Source: Orobanche coerulescens (Eukaryota > Streptophyta > Magnoliopsida > Lamiales > Orobanchaceae). From it: a stretch of 64,000 nucleotides of DNA. Shown here in pieces: positions 10,224 through 20,618 of this stretch; positions within the stretch are counted from its first letter, which is position 1, and the number at the start of each line of letters is the position of its first letter. The DNA lies in assembly GCA_033398695.1 (NCBI GenBank), contig CM065805.1, forward strand, positions 73,066,762 to 73,130,761. Reading direction: 5' to 3'. Under the pieces are notes generated by a model. The model was not told where the DNA came from. It did no database searches and was given only the letters and a program-made list of their open reading frames with translations. A program made the position numbers and the translations under genes.

Positions 10224-10792
10224 TAGCGCACGCTACGTACTCTTTCTAGCACGCGCTAATTGAGTACAGGTAGCGCACGCTACCACTCAGCATTAGCGCA
10301 CGCTAATGTTACCCTGGTTGCAGTCCAGAAGGTACTACACTGTAGGTGAGTTATAAGTAGTGCACGCTACGAGTGGTAAGTAGCGCGCGCTAGTGGGTTG
10401 TAGTAATGCACGCTAATAATTGCTATAGTGCGCGCTAAGGACGGATCAGGTTGAGTCCAGTGGCTACTGGACTGCACTGGATTAATTCATAGCGCACGCT
10501 ATGAGTTGTTTTTAGCGTACGCAATCGATATTATAGCGCACGCTAAATATTGGTTGTAGCGCACGCTACCGAGTCGGTCGAGAGGGACAGGACGGTTTAC
10601 GGATTCCGGATCTTTGGGCATCAAATCATTCGTTAGCGCACGCTAACCATGGGTATTAATGCACGCTAATGGTATGGTTGTAGCGCATGCTACAAAAGGT
10701 ACGTAGCGCACGCTACCGTGTTCGGACAGTGGGTACTGGACTACCCAAAACACCCGTTAGCGCACGCTAAGAGCTGGGGCTAGCGCGCGCTA
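10224..10792 (+). repeat. Phased palindrome array, four tetrads and a pair
   Basis: Starts are 10224, 10247, 10271 and 10294; 10358, 10381, 10404 and 10426; 10490, 10513, 10534 and 10557; 10634, 10657, 10681 and 10704; then 10758 and 10781. Steps are 21-24 bp, mostly 23. Gaps between groups are 64, 64, 77 and 54 bp. The core is TAGCGCACGCTA with variable centre bases. In 11 of 18 copies the bases just outside the core are complementary to each other, extending the dyad. Confidence 0.94.
10455..10472 (+). repeat. Spacer palindrome GTCCAGTRGCTACTGGAC
   Basis: An 18-bp near-palindrome sits in the gap between the second and third tetrads. Related copies sit in the gaps of other arrays: 39094-39111 (perfect), 47570-47587 and 1744-1761 (decayed). 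Its repeated placement between tetrads suggests a second binding or structural site. Confidence 0.75.
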
Positions 10793-10804
10793 AACTGGGA
10801 TTGC

Positions 10805-10812
10805 TATAAATA
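10805..10812 (+). promoter_or_regulatory. TATA box of the G4 5' LTR
   Basis: TATAAATA begins 24 bp after the last palindrome start and is followed by GGACAGTTC, as in the 3' LTR and nearly as in G1. It is the likely promoter for the genomic RNA. Confidence 0.85.
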
Positions 10813-12454
10813 GGACAGTTCAGCCCTTACTCCGTCATTTATCATTTCTCTTCGTTTCTTCGGCGGTTTCGGGCGATTCCGGGCGATTTGGAGAGTGTTC
10901 TTCGAGGAGTAATCATCAATCATCATCTTCAAGCTTATCTTTTGGATTAATCATCATTTCAACATCCTCATCACATCAAATCTAAGGTAATAATCTCTTG
11001 GATCTAGAATTTCGGATTTTTGGGTTTTTCCTTCCGATTTCTTCATGTAAGCTTGGATTATCATTGGAATATGTTAGATATGGATTATCTACCTTGGAAA
11101 AATATATTCCTACGGATTTAATGGCTATTTTCGGAATTATTTCAAGAACCCTTGGAGTTGACTTCGGTTAATTGGGGATTTTCCGATTGATGTTGTTGTA
11201 ATCTTGAATTGTGGATTCCTATTGAATTATTGATATCATTGAAGTGTTTTGATAGTTCGAAATACTAATTTTGGTGTTAGTTTCGATGTATTCGGGAATG
11301 TATATTTTCGTAGTGGTGTGGTTGGTTATGTATTCGTTAGAATGCCCATATGAGTTTGATTATCGTTGTATCGACCTTTGGATTAGTCGTGTTTTGTTGC
11401 TCGATACGTGTATTAAACGGTTGTTGGTAATTATTGTTATTCAAGGTTGTTCGAGCGACCGGTATCTCGATTAGGACGTTGTTCGTGGAAGGACATTGTC
11501 ATCGGTATTGTGCAAGTTGATTCTTACTCGGTTAAAAGGATATTCATTCCTTTTGTTGTTGATCATTCATAATCATATCTCATTCATCATTGCATTAATC
11601 ATATTGAGACTTGTAATTGTCGAATAATCACTTCATTAGCGAGGAACGGCGGTTCCAATCATTTCATTGAAACTATCAATCACTTCATTATCACTTTCAT
11701 ATCGGTGAGTCATTCTTGACTTTGTCAGATTATTATTATTCATTGATATTCATTATGGTCATTCTCGTTCATATGACCTTAAGGTTCATATTGCGTGGCG
11801 GGTGCGGATGTGTGGAATTTTTAGTCGGGCACATGATGGCCATGTATTGGGAGTGATACATTGGGTGTGCACACGGTAACGATTACCTCAGTGAGACTAA
11901 TTAGGTACAGGGCGGGTGTGTCCGGTCATCCGTCTTGTACACTTGCACGAGAACACTACGGGCGTACTATGATACTCCTCTTGACGTAATTCATAACTAA
12001 GGATATTTCATAACCCGGATATATCATGATTGTGTAATTTCAACCCTTGAGGATTGTTGTTACGTATGGCGACCGTTGGGGATTTTATTTTAGTCACGAC
12101 AAGGCAAAGGCACGGGAAGAGCATGTTGACGGCGAGAGTCAGTGATACTAGTAGGGGCCCGGTCATTCCGTTTGTTTGATCATTTGATCATTTCCTTCAT
12201 TTGTATTTTCCATTGCAAATTCCGTTTGAGATGTTTAATTATTCGGGATGGTGTATTTTATCTCCATATAAAATATACTAGTATTCGGTTTGTCTGGTGT
12301 GTTGTACTTAAACTCCTCATCGGAGTACTTGGTAATATAATGTGGTTCGGTACTACAATTATATTATTTAATTCATCATTTTCATTTGCACAGTGGGTCC
12401 CGATCGGGGATTCACGGCCTTTGTAATATCCGCCTAGTTTGTGGTGTTACGAGT

Positions 12455-12466
12455 TGGTATCGGAGA
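12455..12466 (+). promoter_or_regulatory. Primer binding site of G4 (Met-tRNA type)
   Basis: TGGTATCGGAGA lies four bases after the LTR end. It matches the usual plant initiator Met-tRNA site TGGTATCAGAGC at 10 of 12 positions. It primes minus-strand DNA synthesis. Confidence 0.85.
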
Positions 12467-12911
12467 GTGGTTTTGAATACTACCCTCCAAGTCATGTCTC
12501 ATTTGAAATCATCGTCATCGGACTAGTATCATTGGACTTTCGCGTCACGTGTGACTGTGCAAATGGCGAGCCAATCGGACCAAGAACGTAAGATTTCTAA
12601 CGCCATGGTATAATTTCTGGCAAGAATCATTCATTCATAATTCATCAGTTAACAATCCTCAACCATCATTTTCATTTGACCAGGACGGTCATGTTAACTC
12701 GTTAATCACTCAATTCATTTCATTATTCAGTTGTTGATCAGGAAGATCAAATCATTAATCATGTTAACTTGTTCAAGATAATCATGTCACCTCAGTTAAT
12801 CATTCATGTAATCACTGTGTTAGAGCGCATATGCTCATTTTCATCATCTCATGTCATAATCATAACGTGATATTCATGCGGGAAATATAATCGTGACTTT
12901 CCTACTTCAGT
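12467..12911 (+). other. Untranslated leader of G4
   Basis: This 445-bp stretch between primer site and gag has no long open frame. It is AT-rich, with many TCATT repeats. By position it should hold packaging and dimerisation signals, but none is recognisable. Confidence 0.6.
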
Positions 12912-14146
12912 ATGGAGAGGGCAAGAAGAGGACGTGGAGGACGAGGCCGTGGAGCGGGCCGAATCCCGAGAGCTCGTGTGAATACACGTGCAAATGCGAG
13001 AAATAATGCTAATTCATCGAGCAGCGACGCTGCCCCTCATTCACCTGGACGCGATCATTCACTAACGGGGAGTCGTGCAGGACACGGCTCGATCGAGTAG
13101 GTGTCCGGGTTGACCCACTCGCTTTTATGCAGGGCATGATGGCCCAAATGACCCAGATGGCAAAGCTGATGGAGACGATGCATAACTCCATCAATCAAAA
13201 TCAACAGGCTCCTCCGCCGCCACCTCAGAGGCAAGAGAGGAATGTGAGCAATATCATCGGCGACATCTATCGCCAGAGGCCACCTACTTTTGAGGGCTCG
13301 TCTGAGCCGACGGATATTATTCATTGGCTCGAGCATTTCGAGAAGTTGTTTGCTATGGTAGAGTGTCCCGAAGGACACAAAGTTTCTGTTGCGGCTTACT
13401 ACCTGGGCAAGAGCGCACATTCTTGGTGGTTGTCGTTGAAGCCCACCGAAGGATCATGTACTTGGGATCAGTTCAAAACTTTCATGATGGAGAGGTATTA
13501 TACGGCCCCGCTCAGAGAGGCCAAACTGTCAGAATTACTCACCCCCGACCCCTCAGTAGACGAGGATGTTCTCGCCATTGCCGAGAAATTTCAGGAACTT
13601 CTTCCGTTCGCCTCATCTATCATTCATTCCGAGGCAGATAAGATTAAGTATTTCAGCAAGAGGCTGAAACCCCATATGAGACTACAGTTGCTTAATCATA
13701 ATTGCACCACGTTGGCTGAATTCATTGAGAAAGCTCTTACCTATGAGCTTACTGCTAAGGAGATTGCTAAGCAGCAACCTTCATCTGCTAGCAAGAAGTC
13801 CAAGAACCGTAATCAGTCTGACGGCAGTCAGGCCACTTTCAAGAAACCTCGTGCGGGCTCTGTTTTTTCTGAGCGACCTCCTGTGACGTCTAAACCCGCA
13901 GAATCTCAGTCACGAGCGGCCAGTTCGGCCATCACCTATTATAACTGTGGGGATCTTGGTCATGTCAGCACCAAGTGTCCGAGACAGTCTGTCACGTGTC
14001 ATAACTGTGGAATTGTTGGGCATAAGGCCCATTTTTGCCGTAGGGACTCCAAACCTGCTCAGACGTCATCTCATGCCCCTAAGCAGTCAGCCTTTCAGAA
14101 TCAGGCCACTCAATCAGCGTCGTTTAAAACGACAGGAGCGACTTAA
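12912..14146 (+). pseudogene. Gypsy gag of G4 (frameshifted)
   Basis: Translation should start at ATG 12912 with an Arg/Gly-rich tail (MERARRGRGGRGRG), then shift frame near 13085-13127. The main frame (13127-14146) holds the capsid core, with WLEHFEKLF near 13327 and SAHSWWLSL near 13410, and two zinc knuckles near 13935-14035. The first knuckle has Tyr where the first Cys is expected (YYNCGDLGH); the second (CHNCGIVGHKAHFC) is intact. Gag forms the virus-like particle and binds the RNA. A stop ends the frame before the protease. Confidence 0.88.
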
Positions 14147-14583
14147 GGTGGAGCCTATAGCCGTGAGACAGGAGCGTCGGTGCGGGACTAGCAAGCCCAG
14201 GATCTATGAGATGAAGAAGACCGATGATCCGAGAGGCCGAATGATCTCGGTACACTCGATATTCTATCTCAACCTATGTGTACCTGTTTGATCTTTGGTG
14301 CATCGCATTCATTCATTTCCGAGTCATGTTTGAGTAGACTACGTGCAGGTAGTGCTACTAGTTGTGAGCCTAATGTCATTGGTCTACGATGGTAGACGAA
14401 TTATCGGGAATCGTGAGATTGAGCTGTCAGGTTGACTTCATGGTCGTGTATGGCGGCGGACCTAATCGTGGTAGATTTGCCGAGAGGCAGCGTCATCTTG
14501 GGTATTGATTGGATGGATCGTCATGATGCCATCATTAGTGTCCGTAAGCGTATGATCACTATCATTTGAGACGATGGGGTTGA
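14147..14583 (+). pseudogene. Degraded protease of G4
   Basis: In three different frames one can read parts of an aspartic protease: the junction motif PRIYEMKK, a GASHSF segment in which the catalytic D-T-G has become I-F-G, and the downstream [13 protein letters not shown] motif near 14497. Compared with the equivalent open region of G6 (37110-37480), a block near 14405-14460 is scrambled by several short indels. It cannot encode an active enzyme as written. Confidence 0.78.
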
Positions 14584-15111
14584 ATGTGTGTTTCAGGAGG
14601 TAATCCCTACATTACAGTAATCATTAATTTTATGAAAGCAGTGAGATTACTCAATCAGGGGTGTGTTGGTTATTGGTGCTTTATGACCAAAACTGAGAAA
14701 TCATCAGTAATGTTGACGGATATTCCGGTAGTGAAGGAATATGCCGATGTTTTTCCAGACGAGTTGCCTGGTTTGCCTCCACAGAGAGACGTGGAATTCA
14801 CAATTGAGTTGGAGCCCGGTACGTCCCCGATTTCGAAGGCACCGTACCGGATGGCCCCGACCGAAATGCGGGAATTGAAGAATCAACTTGAGGAGTTATT
14901 CGAGAAAGGTTATATCCGACCGAGTGCATCCCCGTGGGGAGCACCAGTGTTGTTTTTCAAGAAAAAGGATGGTTCATTTCGCTTATGTATTGATTATCGG
15001 GAGTTGAACAGGGTGACGATCAAGAATAAGTATCCTTTACCCCGTATCGATGATCTTTTGGATCAACTTCAGGGAGCTTCAGTATTTTCCAAGATCGACT
15101 TAAGATCTTGA
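14584..15111 (+). pseudogene. Reverse transcriptase of G4, first part
   Basis: The frame includes the pre-RT motif [12 protein letters not shown], the SPWGAPVLF block near 14925 and CIDYRELN near 14990. It ends at a TGA inside the motif normally read as LRSGYHQ, which looks like a single GGA-to-TGA change; the same frame continues at once with YHQLRIRES. Confidence 0.88.
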
Positions 15112-15804
15112 TATCATCAATTGCGGATTCGAGAGTCGGATGTCGCGAGGACAGCGTTTCGTACGCGCTATGGTCATTATGAGTTTGTATTTATGCCGTT
15201 CAGACTAACTAACGCACCTGCGGTATTCATGGAGTTAATGAATCGGGTTTTCATCGACTTTTTGGATCAGTTTGTTGTTGTCTTCATCGATGACATTTTG
15301 ATTTATTCTCGTGACCGAGAGGAACACGAGTTTCACCTTCATCAAGTGCTCGACGTGTTGAGACGAGAACAACTTTATGGGAAGTTTTCCAAATGTGAGT
15401 TCTGGATGTCCGAAGTGATGTTTCTCGGACACGTAATTTCATCAGACGGAGTTCGTGTCGATCCTCAGAAAACGGAGGCTATTCGAGATTGGCTACCTCC
15501 GAAGAATGTTAAGGAAATCCGAAGTTTCCTCGGATTAGCGGGTTATTATCGGCGATTTGTGGAGGGATTTTCTAGAATCGCTCAACCCTTGACGAGCCTT
15601 TTACATAAGGATAGGAAATACACGTGGTCCGACGTGTGTCAATGGAGTTTTGAGGAACTCAAGAGGCGGTTAATGTCAGCACCTGTACTTTCCTTGCCGC
15701 AGGGGACGGAAGGATTTGTGGTTTATAGTGATGCATCCGGACAGGGTCTCATATGTGTGCTCATGCAGAATGGAAGGTTATTGCCTATGCTTCGCGGCAA
15801 TTGA
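15112..15804 (+). pseudogene. Reverse transcriptase and RNase H start of G4
   Basis: Reading resumes after the internal stop and covers the RT palm, with the catalytic FIDD motif ([11 protein letters not shown] near 15280) and the GHVIS and GLAGYYRRF motifs. The RNase H begins with the first catalytic Asp in YSDASGQG near 15727. The frame then shifts near 15760, where the sequence should continue [17 protein letters not shown]. Confidence 0.9.
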
Positions 15805-17624
15805 GACCTTACGAGGTTAATTATCCAACACACGACCTGGAGCTAGCAGCCGTGGTGTTCGCTTTGAAGATTTGGCGTCATTATCTTTATGGCGTTACCT
15901 GTCAGATATTCACCGATCATAAGAGTTTAAAGTATATATTTACTCAGAAGGAGTTAGATATGCGACAGAGACGGTGGTTGGAATTAATCAAAGATTATGA
16001 TATCGAGATCCTTTACCACCCGGGCAAGGCGAACGTTGTCGCCGACGCCTTGAGTCGTAAGTCCGTTCAGGAGCAGATGCTTGCCCGTTTAACAGTTCAG
16101 AAGGAACTTCAGCAGGAATTCCTTAGACCCGAGATCGAGGTATGGCTTCAGCGAGTTCAGGGACAACTTGGTATGTTGGAGATCTCATCGTCACTTGAGG
16201 AGGCAATCAGAGAGAATCAGGGTTCAGACCCATCATTGTTACGCATCCGTGAGGATGTGGTTCAGGGGAAAGCCCCTGGATTTGTGGTCCACGAGGATGG
16301 ACTTTTGAGGTTTAAGAATCGGTTGTGCGTACCGGAGAATGACGAGTTGAAAAAGTCGATTTTGAAAGAAGCTCATGCTACCTCTTATTCTGTTCATCTG
16401 GGGTCTAGCAAGATGTACAAGGACTTGAAACAAAATTACTGGTGGAGTAATATGAAACGAGAAGTCGCAGAATTTGTTTCGAGATGCTTAACCTGTCAAC
16501 AAGTTAAGATTGAACATCAGCGGCCGGCGGGTATGCTGAAACCTCTTCCTATTCCCGAATGGAAATGGGAAGACATTTCTATGGATTTCATCACGAGTTT
16601 GCCGACGAGTCATCGTGGCATGAATACGATCTGGGTGATCGTGGACCGCTTAACCAAATCAGCTCATTTCCTTGAGATCAAGGATACGTGGGGTCCCGAG
16701 AGACTTGCCCAGCTATTCATCAAAGAGATAGTGAGACTACACGATACTCCTAAAAGTATCGTTTCCGATCGTGACGGACGGTTTGTGTCTCATTTTTGGA
16801 AATCAGTTCATCGTGCTATGGGAACTCAGCTTAATCTCAGTACCGCCTTTCATCCTCAGTCCGACGGGCAATCAGAGAGGACTATTCAAACATTAGAGGA
16901 CATGTTGAGGGCATGCGTCCTCGATTGGAAAGACGATTGGGAAGCCCAACTACCATTGATTGAGTTCACGTATAATAATAGTTGGCATGCTTCGATTAAG
17001 ATGGCACCTTACGAGGCCTTGTACGGTCGTCGTTGTCGATCTCCTTTGTGTTGGGATGACCTATCAGAATCAATCGGCACCGAGCCCAATATGCTTATAG
17101 CCGCCCGTGAGAAGGTAACTTTGATCAGGAGTCGTTTGTTGACTGCTCAGAGTCGACAGAAATCATATGCAGATATCCGTCGTCGACCTTTAGAGTTCGA
17201 ATCAGGTGACCATGTTTTGGTCAAGGTATCCCCGAGTCGTGGTATCTTCCGTTTCGGGAATAGGGGGAAGTTGAGTCCGAGATTCATTGGACCGTTTGAG
17301 ATTTTGGATCGAGTAGGCGAGTTACCTTATCGACTGGCTTTACCTCCGGCGTTGAGCCGAATTAATAATGTGTTTCATGTCTCTCAGTTGCGGAAGTATG
17401 TTGCCGACCCGAGTCACATACTTCAGTTCGATGAAATCGAGATCGCCGACGATCATTCATATGAGGAGCGTCCTATGCGAGTTTTAGAGCGGCGAATCAA
17501 ACAGTTGAGGAATAAGACGATTCCTTTGGTTAAGATTCAGTGGTCTAGGCACGGAGTCGAAGAGGCTACTTGGGAAACCGAGGATAGTATGCGGGAGAGT
17601 TATCCCGAGTTGTTTGACCCTTAG
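15753..17624 (+). CDS. RNase H end, integrase and chromodomain of G4
   Basis: A 623-codon open frame. Residues about 10-110 are RNase H, with ELAAVVFAL and TDHKSLKY motifs and the ending [10 protein letters not shown]. The integrase follows, with its zinc site (HATSYSVH and CLTC), DDE residues in SMDFIT, SDRDGRF and GQSERT, and the [16 protein letters not shown] motif. A chromodomain ends the protein ([16 protein letters not shown], then EEATWE). It is close to the G1 protein and better preserved at the second catalytic Asp. This is the longest intact pol segment in the window. Confidence 0.93.
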   Translation: MCAHAEWKVIAYASRQLRPYEVNYPTHDLELAAVVFALKIWRHYLYGVTCQIFTDHKSLKYIFTQKELDMRQRRWLELIKDYDIEILYHPGKANVVADALSRKSVQEQMLARLTVQKELQQEFLRPEIEVWLQRVQGQLGMLEISSSLEEAIRENQGSDPSLLRIREDVVQGKAPGFVVHEDGLLRFKNRLCVPENDELKKSILKEAHATSYSVHLGSSKMYKDLKQNYWWSNMKREVAEFVSRCLTCQQVKIEHQRPAGMLKPLPIPEWKWEDISMDFITSLPTSHRGMNTIWVIVDRLTKSAHFLEIKDTWGPERLAQLFIKEIVRLHDTPKSIVSDRDGRFVSHFWKSVHRAMGTQLNLSTAFHPQSDGQSERTIQTLEDMLRACVLDWKDDWEAQLPLIEFTYNNSWHASIKMAPYEALYGRRCRSPLCWDDLSESIGTEPNMLIAAREKVTLIRSRLLTAQSRQKSYADIRRRPLEFESGDHVLVKVSPSRGIFRFGNRGKLSPRFIGPFEILDRVGELPYRLALPPALSRINNVFHVSQLRKYVADPSHILQFDEIEIADDHSYEERPMRVLERRIKQLRNKTIPLVKIQWSRHGVEEATWETEDSMRESYPELFDP

Positions 17625-17645
17625 TTTCGGGGACGAAACTCTTTT

Positions 17646-17658
17646 AAGGGGGGGTGTA
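17646..17658 (+). promoter_or_regulatory. Polypurine tract of G4
   Basis: AAGGGGGGG followed by TGTA precedes the 3' LTR. It is preceded by TTTCGGGGACGAAACTC, matching G1 and the minus-strand element G7. Confidence 0.85.
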
Positions 17659-17873
17659 TGTAATACCCAGTTGTAATTCAGTAATTATCATTCAGTATTT
17701 ATCATTCAGTAATTTCACTCATTAATGATCATTTGTCACTCATATTCAATCTTGGTATTCACCGTTCAGAGTAATTGTATCGTGTATCAATCGTCGTTCA
17801 TCACTAATCTAATTGGAGTTCCGTGCCGTGTTTATCATCATTATCAATTTCATTGTGGGCTATGCGTGAGAAG

Positions 17874-18439
17874 TAGCACACGCTACGTACTCTTTCTAGC
17901 GCGCGCTAATTGAGTACAGGTAGCGCACGCTACCACTCAGCATTAGTGCACGCTAATGTTACCCTGGTTGCAGTCTAGAAGGTACTGGACTGCAGGTGAG
18001 TTATAAGTAGCGCACACTACGAGTGGTAAGTAGAGCGCGCTAGTGGGTTGTAGTAGCGCACGCTAATAATTGCTGTAGCGCGCGCTAAGGATGGATCAGG
18101 TTGAGTCCAGTGGCTCTTTGGATCGCATCGATTAATTCATAGCGCACGCTATGAGTTGTTTTTAGCGTACGCAATCGATATTATAGCGCACGCTAAATAT
18201 TGGCTGTAGCGCACGCTACCGAGGTCATATCAGAGGACAGACGGTTTCTGGATTCCAGTACTGGGCATCAAATCATTCGTTAGCGCACGCTAACCATGGG
18301 TATTAACACACGCTAATGGTATGGTTGTAGCGCACGCTACAAAAGGTACGTAGCGCACGCTACCGTGTTCGGACAGTGGGTACTGGACTACCCAAAACAC
18401 CAGTTAGCGCACGCTAAGAGCTGGGGCTAGCGCGCGCTA
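17874..18439 (+). repeat. Phased palindrome array in the G4 3' LTR
   Basis: This is the sister of the array at 10224-10792, with the same grouping. The first tetrad starts at 17874, 17897, 17921 and 17944. Individual cores have CpG-to-TpG or CpA changes relative to the 5' copy (for example TAGCACACGCTA and TAGTGCACGCTA), but the 23-bp step is unchanged. Confidence 0.9.
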
Positions 18440-18451
18440 AACTGGGATTGC

Positions 18452-18459
18452 TATAAATA
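18452..18459 (+). promoter_or_regulatory. TATA box of the G4 3' LTR
   Basis: TATAAATA starts 24 bp after the last palindrome start, exactly as in the 5' LTR. Confidence 0.8.
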
Positions 18460-20108
18460 GGACAGTTCAGCCCTTACTCCGTCATTTATCATTTCTCTTC
18501 GTTTCTTCGGCGGTTTCGGGCGATTCCGGGCTATTTGGAGAGTGTTCTTCGAGTAATCATCAATCATCATCTTCAAGCTTATCTTTTGGATTAATCATCA
18601 TTTCAACATCCTCATCACATCAAATCTAAGGTAATAATCTCTTGGATCTAGAATTTCGGATTTTTGGGTTTTTCCTTCCGATTTCTTCGTGTAAGCTTGG
18701 ATTATCATTGGAATATGTTAGATATGGATTATCTACCTTGGACAAATATATTCCTACGGATTTAATGGCTATTTTCGGAATTATTTCAAGAACCCTTGGA
18801 GTTGACTTCGGTTAATTGGGGATTTTCCGATTGATGTTGTTGTAATCTTGAATTGTGGATTCCTATTGGATTATTGATATCATTGAAGTGTTTTGATAGT
18901 TCGAAATACTCATTTTGGTGTTAGTTTCGATGTATTCGGGATTGGATATTTTCGTAGTGGTGTGGTTGGTTACGTATTCGTTAGAATGCCCATATGAGTT
19001 TGATTATCGTTGTATCGACCTTTGGATTAGTCGTGTTTTGTTGCACGATACGTGTATTAAACGGTTGTTGGTAATTATTGTTATTCAAGGTTGTTCGAGC
19101 GACCGGTATCTCGATTAGGACGTTGTTCGTGGAAGGACATTGTCATCGGTATTGTGTAAGTTGATTCTTACTCGGTTAAAAGGATATTCATTCCTTTTGT
19201 TGTTGATCATTCATAATCATAACTCATTCATCATTGCATTAATCATATTGAGACTTGTAATTGTCGAATAATCACTTCATTAGCGAGGAACGGCGGTTCC
19301 AATCATTTCATTGAAACTATCAATCACTTCATTATCACTTTCATATCGGTGAGTCATTCTTGACTTTGTCAGATTATTATTATTCATTGATATTCATTAT
19401 GGTCATTCTCGTTCATATAACCTTCTGGGTTCATATTGCGTGGCCGGGTGCGGATGTGTGGAATTTTTAGTCGGGCACATGATGGCCATGTATTGGGAGT
19501 GATACATTGGACTGTGCACACGATAACGATTACCTCCGTGAGACTAATTAGGTACAAGGACGGGTGTGTCCGGTCATCTGTCTTGTACACTTGCACATAA
19601 CACTACGGGCGTACTATGATACTCCTCTTCAGCGTAATTCATAACTAAGGATATTTCATAACTTCAGATATATCATGATTGTGTAATTTCAACCCTTGAG
19701 GATTGTTGTTACGTATGGCCCGGCCCGTTAGGGATTTTGTTTTCAGTCACGGCAAGGCAAAGGCACGGGAAGAGCATGTTGACGCGAGAGTCCGATGATA
19801 CTAGTAGGGGGCCCCAGTCATTCCGTTTGTTTCAGTCATTTCAGTCATTTCCTTCATTTGTATTTTCCGCTGCAAATTCCGTTTGAGATGTTTAATTGTT
19901 CAGGATGGTGTATTTTATCTCCATATAAAATATACTAGTATTCGGTTTGTCCTGGTGTGTTGTACTTAAACTCCTCATCGGAGTACTTGGTAATATAATG
20001 TGGTTCGGTACTACAATTATATTATTTAATTCATCATTTTCATTTGCCTGGTGGGTCCCAGTCGGGGATTCACGACACTGTAATATCCGCCTAGTTTGGG
20101 GTGTTACA

Positions 20109-20113
20109 GTATG
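20109..20113 (+). other. Target site duplication GTATG (right, G4)
   Basis: Exact partner of 10004-10008. Confidence 0.93.
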
Positions 20114-20618
20114 TTCCAAAAACCTGGTATCCAACTGCAAGAGCTATTGGATTTAGGTTTCATCATATAGAGTGTTTCTCCATGGGGAGCACCTGTCCTT
20201 TTGTGAATAAGAAGGATGGTACAATGAGAATGTGTATAGATTACAGGGAGCTGAACAAGCTCACACTCAAGAACAAGTATCCTCTGCCAAGGATAGATGA
20301 CTTGTTTGACCAACTCAAGGGAAAAATTGTGTTTTGTAAGATAGACCTTAGGTCTAGGTATCATCAGTTGAAGATTAGACCAGAGGATATACCCAAGATA
20401 GCATTCCGAACAAGATATGGACAGTCATGCCATTCGGATTAGCATATGCTCCTGCGGTATTCATGGATCTTATGAACAGAGTGTTCCACCCGTACTTGGA
20501 TAAGTTTGTATTGGTTCTCATAGATGATATTCTCATCTACTCTAGAAATGAGAAAGAGCATGAAGAACATCCCAGGATTGTGTTGGAAACACTGAGAACG
20601 GAGAAACTCTTTGCCAAT
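20114..20618 (+). pseudogene. G3: gypsy gag-to-RT deletion remnant, right of G4
   Basis: The sequence resumes gag at VPKTW and within about 15 codons reads as RT ([20 protein letters not shown]), so the end of gag, the protease and the RT start were deleted before G4 landed. The RT block runs through [11 protein letters not shown] and the catalytic LIDDILIYS near 20519, with frameshifts near 20212 (a short T run) and 20428. It ends near 20618, where minus-strand copia leader begins. Confidence 0.82.

Larger units (their letters stand above)
10009..12451 (+). repeat. 5' LTR of G4
   Basis: The LTR begins TGTAATACCCGG and ends with GTGTTACG, where the partner has GTGTTACA. It contains a promoter array (10224-10792), a TATA box at 10805, a leader exon with donor CTAAG|GTAATAATC near 10986, and a long T-rich remainder with no coding sequence. 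A block including GGCAAAGGCACGGGAAGAGCA near 12103 is shared with G6 (near 35070), again within the 3' part of its LTR. Confidence 0.93.
10009..20108 (+). mobile_element. G4: complete Tekay-like Ty3/gypsy element
   Basis: This is a full-length element of about 10.1 kb with two LTRs of about 2.44 kb, a Met-tRNA primer site, gag, protease remnant, RT, RNase H, integrase, chromodomain and polypurine tract, flanked by GTATG duplications. The frames are broken in gag, protease, RT and RNase H, so the copy looks inactive, though some breaks may be sequencing errors (see findings). The LTRs differ by scattered transitions, many at CpG, plus clustered odd replacements. Confidence 0.94.
17659..20108 (+). 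repeat. 3' LTR of G4
   Basis: This copy begins TGTAATACCCAG and ends TGTTACA, 2450 bp long against 2443 for the 5' LTR. The array spans 17874-18439, with its last starts at 18405 and 18428, and the TATA box is at 18452, so spacing is preserved. Many differences from the 5' LTR are CpG transitions; others are clustered replacements such as CAGT for GAT. Confidence 0.93.

Noticed and set aside
10224..10792. Regular repeat-spacer pattern that could be taken for a CRISPR array
   Set aside because: The repeats are 12-bp palindromes with ~11-bp spacers inside a plant LTR and upstream of a TATA box; repeat and spacer sizes and context do not fit CRISPR.
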